Assembly: GCA_937766455.1 (NCBI GenBank) | Contig: CALLXD010000023.1 | Coordinates: 16,013-80,012 of the forward strand | Source: Vicinamibacterales bacterium | Lineage (GTDB): Bacteria; Acidobacteriota; Vicinamibacteria; Vicinamibacterales; UBA8438 | DNA: 64,000 nucleotides | Reading direction: 5' to 3' | Shown here: positions 61,811-64,000 of the stretch, piece after piece | How the letters are laid out: the number at the start of each line of letters is the position of its first letter | How positions within the stretch are numbered: position 1 is the first letter of the stretch | Made by a program: the position numbers and the translations under genes | Notes under the pieces: model-generated | The model's database searches: none | What the model was told of the DNA's origin: nothing | The model's input: the letters and a program-made list of their open reading frames with translations, nothing else

Positions 61811-62159
61811 ATGAACGAACTCTGGCGGCGACCTCGTGTCGAAGCGGAGAGCAGATACGCTCGCTCAACCCTCTATCTCCGCATTACCCAGGGGCTGTGG
61901 GTCCGACCGGTCAGCCTGGAATGCGGCACGAATCGCCGCCAAGTCTGACGGCGAGATCCACGACCTTGTCACGCGGCGCTTCCTCACGACTTGGCGAGTG
62001 CTGAGCACCTGCCAATCCAACGGCTACCTTACAAGTCTTGAGCGTTCCGCGCTCGATGACATCTACCTTTTTCAACGATGGGTGGACGCGCAGTGGGACT
62101 GGACGCCGTGCCCGAATCTCAGCGAGCGAACCAGCGGTGGCGAACACTTTAAGGAGTGA
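61811..62159 (+). pseudogene. Decayed AlpA-family regulator, duplicate of the next gene
   Basis: ATG 61811 gives MNELWRRPRVEAESRYARST, LYLRITQGLWVRPVSL, matching the intact gene at 62163. About 47 bp are then missing (around 61918-61922) and the frame shifts; the next conserved part, NAARIAAKSDGEIHDLV, appears in another frame (61836-62159). The tail continues as WRVLSTCQSNGYLTSLERSA, unrelated to AlpA. So a tandem copy has decayed, possibly fused to a different 3' sequence. Confidence 0.75.
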
Positions 62160-62162
62160 AGG

Positions 62163-62429
62163 ATGACTGATCAGGTGGAATCGATCTTCAGACGGCCGCG
62201 GGTTGAGGACACAAGCGGATACTCCCGCTCCACCCTCTACCTTCGTATCACACAGGGCCTGTGGCCCAAGCCGGTCAGCCTCGGGGTCCGCGCTGTCGGC
62301 TGGCCCGCCCGCGAGGTGTCGGCCATCAACGCGGCACGCATCGCCGGCAAGTCTGACGACGAGATCCGGGCTCTCGTGAAGAGGCTTCACACTGAGCGAG
62401 GCGCTCAAGCCGAAGAGGGGCGGCTGTGA
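62163..62429 (+). CDS. AlpA-family excisionase/regulator, 88 aa
   Basis: RPRVEDTSGYSRSTLYLRIT, QGLWPKPVSLGVRAVGWPAR and EVSAINAARIAGKSDDEIRA form the MerR-like winged helix of AlpA regulators, which control integrase and excision in P4-like elements. ATG 62163 follows AAGGAGTGAAGG. It overlaps the next gene by 4 bases (GTGA). Confidence 0.9.
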   Translation: MTDQVESIFRRPRVEDTSGYSRSTLYLRITQGLWPKPVSLGVRAVGWPAREVSAINAARIAGKSDDEIRALVKRLHTERGAQAEEGRL

Positions 62430-62851
62430 GCGCCTCAGACCCGCTGCTGGCCGTCGCCACGGAATCGCTGCGGATCATTGAGGACGACCTCGCTGGGGGT
62501 CTTGTCGAGCACCTGGCGCTCGCGGTCGTTCAGCGAGACGAGGAGCTAAGAGGCGTCCGCGCCGTCCAATCTGCGGCCCTTGAGCAGCTCCACGGCGCAC
62601 GGTCGGAGATCGACCGACTCTGCCGTCGTCTCGCCGAGGCCAGAAACGACCGAGCGGAACGCTCCGCGGTGCCGGTCGGGGCACAAGCCCAAGGACAAGG
62701 GCAAGGCAAAGAACAGCACAAGCAATTAAGAGAAACCCCAACAGCAACACCAACCCAAGTACAAACACCAACACTAACTCCAAGAACAAAACCAAGCCCA
62801 AGGACAAGGACAAGAGCAAGGAGATCCCCGTGGACATGCGACGACATCTGA
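62426..62851 (+). CDS. Coiled-coil protein with low-complexity tail, 141 aa
   Basis: GTG start overlapping alpA. The first ~85 residues are helical and coiled-coil-like (LAVVQRDEELRGVRAVQSAA, LEQLHGARSEIDRLCRRLAE). The rest is low-complexity, Gln/Pro/Thr-rich (QAQGQGQGKEQHKQLRETPT, ATPTQVQTPTLTPRTKPSPR). The tail DNA is nearly free of T and overlaps the next gene's ribosome site and start. Function unknown. Confidence 0.6.
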   Translation: MSASDPLLAVATESLRIIEDDLAGGLVEHLALAVVQRDEELRGVRAVQSAALEQLHGARSEIDRLCRRLAEARNDRAERSAVPVGAQAQGQGQGKEQHKQLRETPTATPTQVQTPTLTPRTKPSPRTRTRARRSPWTCDDI

Positions 62852-63231
62852 ACCGCAGGATGACCAACGGCGATCTGGAGCAGATGGGCGGCGATTACGA
62901 GGGCGTCATCGCAGAAGTGGTCATGGAAGACATGCGGAACCGGTACACGTCCAAACGCGAGGAGCATCCGGTCATCGTCTTCGAGGACGGGTGGCGGATT
63001 GTTCCGAATATTGGGATTCGGCAGGCGCTGATCAACTCGCTGAAGGCAGAGTCCGACGACTGGATTGGCGGGCGCATCCGCATTTTCCTGCGTCCGATGC
63101 CGCGGAAAGACGGGAGTGGCGACGGACCACAGCGATTCGAGAAGGCGGTCGAATGTCTAGCTCCCGAGACGGTAAAGCCGAAGAAGACGGAGCGGGCGGA
63201 GTTGGTGGCAGACGAGATTTCTTGGAGGTAG
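62830..63231 (+). CDS. Phage-like hypothetical protein, 133 aa
   Basis: GTG 62830 has an ideal ribosome site (AAGGAGATCCCC). Sequence: DLEQMGGDYEGVIAEVVMED, EHPVIVFEDGWRIVPNIGIR, DDWIGGRIRIFLRPMPRKDG, then FEKAVECLAPETVKPKKTER. The pattern of a beta-rich core ending W-x-G-x-x-I resembles small phage OB-fold-like proteins, by eye only. Role unknown, perhaps single-strand DNA handling. Confidence 0.7.
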   Translation: MDMRRHLNRRMTNGDLEQMGGDYEGVIAEVVMEDMRNRYTSKREEHPVIVFEDGWRIVPNIGIRQALINSLKAESDDWIGGRIRIFLRPMPRKDGSGDGPQRFEKAVECLAPETVKPKKTERAELVADEISWR

Positions 63232-63234
63232 TCG

Positions 63235-63435
63235 ATGACGCGGTTCAAAGCCGAGACCCTGATTGGGCAAGCCCCGGTTACCGGGCGCACCGTGTGCCTG
63301 AATTGCCGACGCGAGTTCAGCGCGGCCGACGGACGTGTCGTGACGTTCTACGCGGAGGGCGAGGCGGTTGGATTCGTGTGCAGCGGATGCGTGACTTCGG
63401 AGGCGAGGGAGTTGCTCAGGAGCAAGAAGACGTGA
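63235..63435 (+). CDS. Small zinc-ribbon protein, 66 aa
   Basis: Two Cys pairs: CLNC in GRTVCLNCRREFSAADGRV and CSGC in GFVCSGCVTSEARELL. Typical of phage-encoded zinc ribbons. Starts 3 bases after the previous stop, so same transcript. Confidence 0.7.
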   Translation: MTRFKAETLIGQAPVTGRTVCLNCRREFSAADGRVVTFYAEGEAVGFVCSGCVTSEARELLRSKKT

Positions 63436-63486
63436 CCGACCGCTTGGACACCGATGGAAAACCGCCGCTGCGCCCGAGGTGCCGAC

Positions 63487-63627
63487 ATGACGCGAAAGAA
63501 GATGTCGATCGTAAAGGGCTGGTTCTTTCATCGACGCACAGAGGCCGACGACATGGGCGGCGTGGCGGGCGAATTACGCATTCTCGAAGCCGAAGACACG
63601 CAGAAGACAACAGGTGAGTCCAGATGA
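63487..63627 (+). CDS. Small ORF of the mobile element, 46 aa
   Basis: MTRKKMSIVKGWFFHRRTEA, DDMGGVAGELRILEAEDTQK, TTGESR. GAGGTG precedes the ATG, and the stop overlaps the next start (ATGA), which supports real translation. An ATG at 63454 is a longer alternative. Not recognised. Confidence 0.55.
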   Translation: MTRKKMSIVKGWFFHRRTEADDMGGVAGELRILEAEDTQKTTGESR

Positions 63628-64000
63628 AAGGCCATGGTCAGAAATTTACGCGCAAGATGCACCACGCGGTGGTCGCGCTGTTGCAGTCGCCCACCATCGA
63701 AGCAGCGGCTGGGCTCTGCGGGGTCTCCGAATCGACGCTGTCACGGTGGACCAAACGGTCCGATTTTCAGGATGCCTATACGGAAGCGCGGCGTGACTTG
63801 GTGCAACGGTCGCTCTCCTCGTTGCAGACCGCGTCGATTGAGGCTCTCGATGCCCTGAAACGTAATGTGGCCTGCGGTCTCCCGGCCATCGAGGTGCGTG
63901 CGGCGTCGGCCTTGTTGGATCAGTCGTTACGAGCCACAGAACTCGCCGGTCTCGAAGCCCGACTGGACGCGCTGGAGGACACGGTCAAAGCAGAGCGCAC
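63624..64000 (+). CDS. HTH protein, terminase small subunit-like (3' end outside window)
   Basis: Open to the right edge: KFTRKMHHAVVALLQSPTIE, AAAGLCGVSESTLSRWTKRS, DFQDAYTEARRDLVQRSLSS, LQTASIEALDALKRNVACGL and PAIEVRAASALLDQSLRATE. The first 40 residues form a helix-turn-helix as in phage terminase small subunits and DUF-type DNA-binding proteins. The next ~70 are helical oligomerisation-like sequence. Position at the front of a likely phage packaging module fits, but the large subunit is not visible. Confidence 0.72.
   Translation, partial: MKGHGQKFTRKMHHAVVALLQSPTIEAAAGLCGVSESTLSRWTKRSDFQDAYTEARRDLVQRSLSSLQTASIEALDALKRNVACGLPAIEVRAASALLDQSLRATELAGLEARLDALEDTVKAER

Larger units (their letters stand above)
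59760..64000 (+). mobile_element. Integrative element or prophage, left end (right end outside window)
   Basis: A P4-type integrase starts 113 bases after tRNA-Ser in the same direction, the classic layout of tRNA-targeting elements. It is followed by AlpA-type regulators, small uncharacterised ORFs, zinc-ribbon and terminase-small-subunit-like genes, all plus strand, short and tightly packed. This points to a phage or satellite. The second attachment repeat is beyond the right edge. Confidence 0.82.

Overview
The window is GC-rich bacterial DNA with a style typical of Acidobacteriota, most likely class Vicinamibacteria (subgroup 6). This placement is an inference. It rests on the mix of families: several PQQ beta-propeller dehydrogenases, secreted NHL-type six-bladed propellers, a TonB receptor with an N-terminal carboxypeptidase-regulatory domain, a DUF6152 protein, a DUF1592-type cytochrome fragment, and many lipoproteins and signal peptides. 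Most genes look chromosomal. The last ~4.2 kb is the start of an integrated mobile element.

Layout. 1-14.6 kb: the end of a thiamine-diphosphate lyase, a small lipoprotein cytochrome c, a DUF6152 protein, an OmpR-type two-component system, a propeller lipoprotein plus cytochrome-fused PQQ dehydrogenase pair, a CMD-family protein with an acyl-CoA ligase, and a TRAP transporter (SBP, small and large permeases). 14.9-22.7 kb: a compact minus-strand vitamin B12 operon. A cobalamin riboswitch leads into the BtuD, BtuC and BtuF ABC importer, a BtuB-like TonB receptor, a DUF71 PP-loop ATPase, a DUF6580 transporter broken by an amber codon, and a second B12-binding protein. 22.9-30.9 kb: menaquinone (futalosine) enzyme MqnE, superoxide dismutase, a VapBC-type toxin-antitoxin cassette bounded by direct repeats, molybdenum cofactor genes (moeA, moaB/mogA), a GH3 glycosidase and tRNA-Arg(ACG).

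31-55 kb: an accessory, secretion-rich region. It has four more large extracytoplasmic propellers, two more PQQ dehydrogenases, a gamma-glutamyltranspeptidase, an M20 hydrolase, two members of an uncharacterised exported family (one fused to two VOC domains), an SRPBCC protein and a ribokinase. It also holds a striking number of broken genes: an amidohydrolase/DUF1592 chimera, a scrambled duplicate of its 5' region, a frameshifted acyltransferase, a frameshifted helix-hairpin-helix gene and a ~1 kb stretch of gene fragments. A propeller lipoprotein sits next to or near a PQQ dehydrogenase three separate times, which suggests a recurring periplasmic oxidation module.

54.9-59.8 kb: a DUF4159 protein, a Tat-exported aldolase-like PLP enzyme, a beta-barrel protein, TadA and tRNA-Ser(CGA). 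TadA is the enzyme that converts A34 of the tRNA-Arg(ACG) seen at 30.8 kb. 59.8-64.0 kb: a P4-type integrase lies directly downstream of tRNA-Ser. It is followed by small phage-like genes, tandem alpA regulators (one decayed) and an HTH terminase-small-subunit-like gene that runs off the end.
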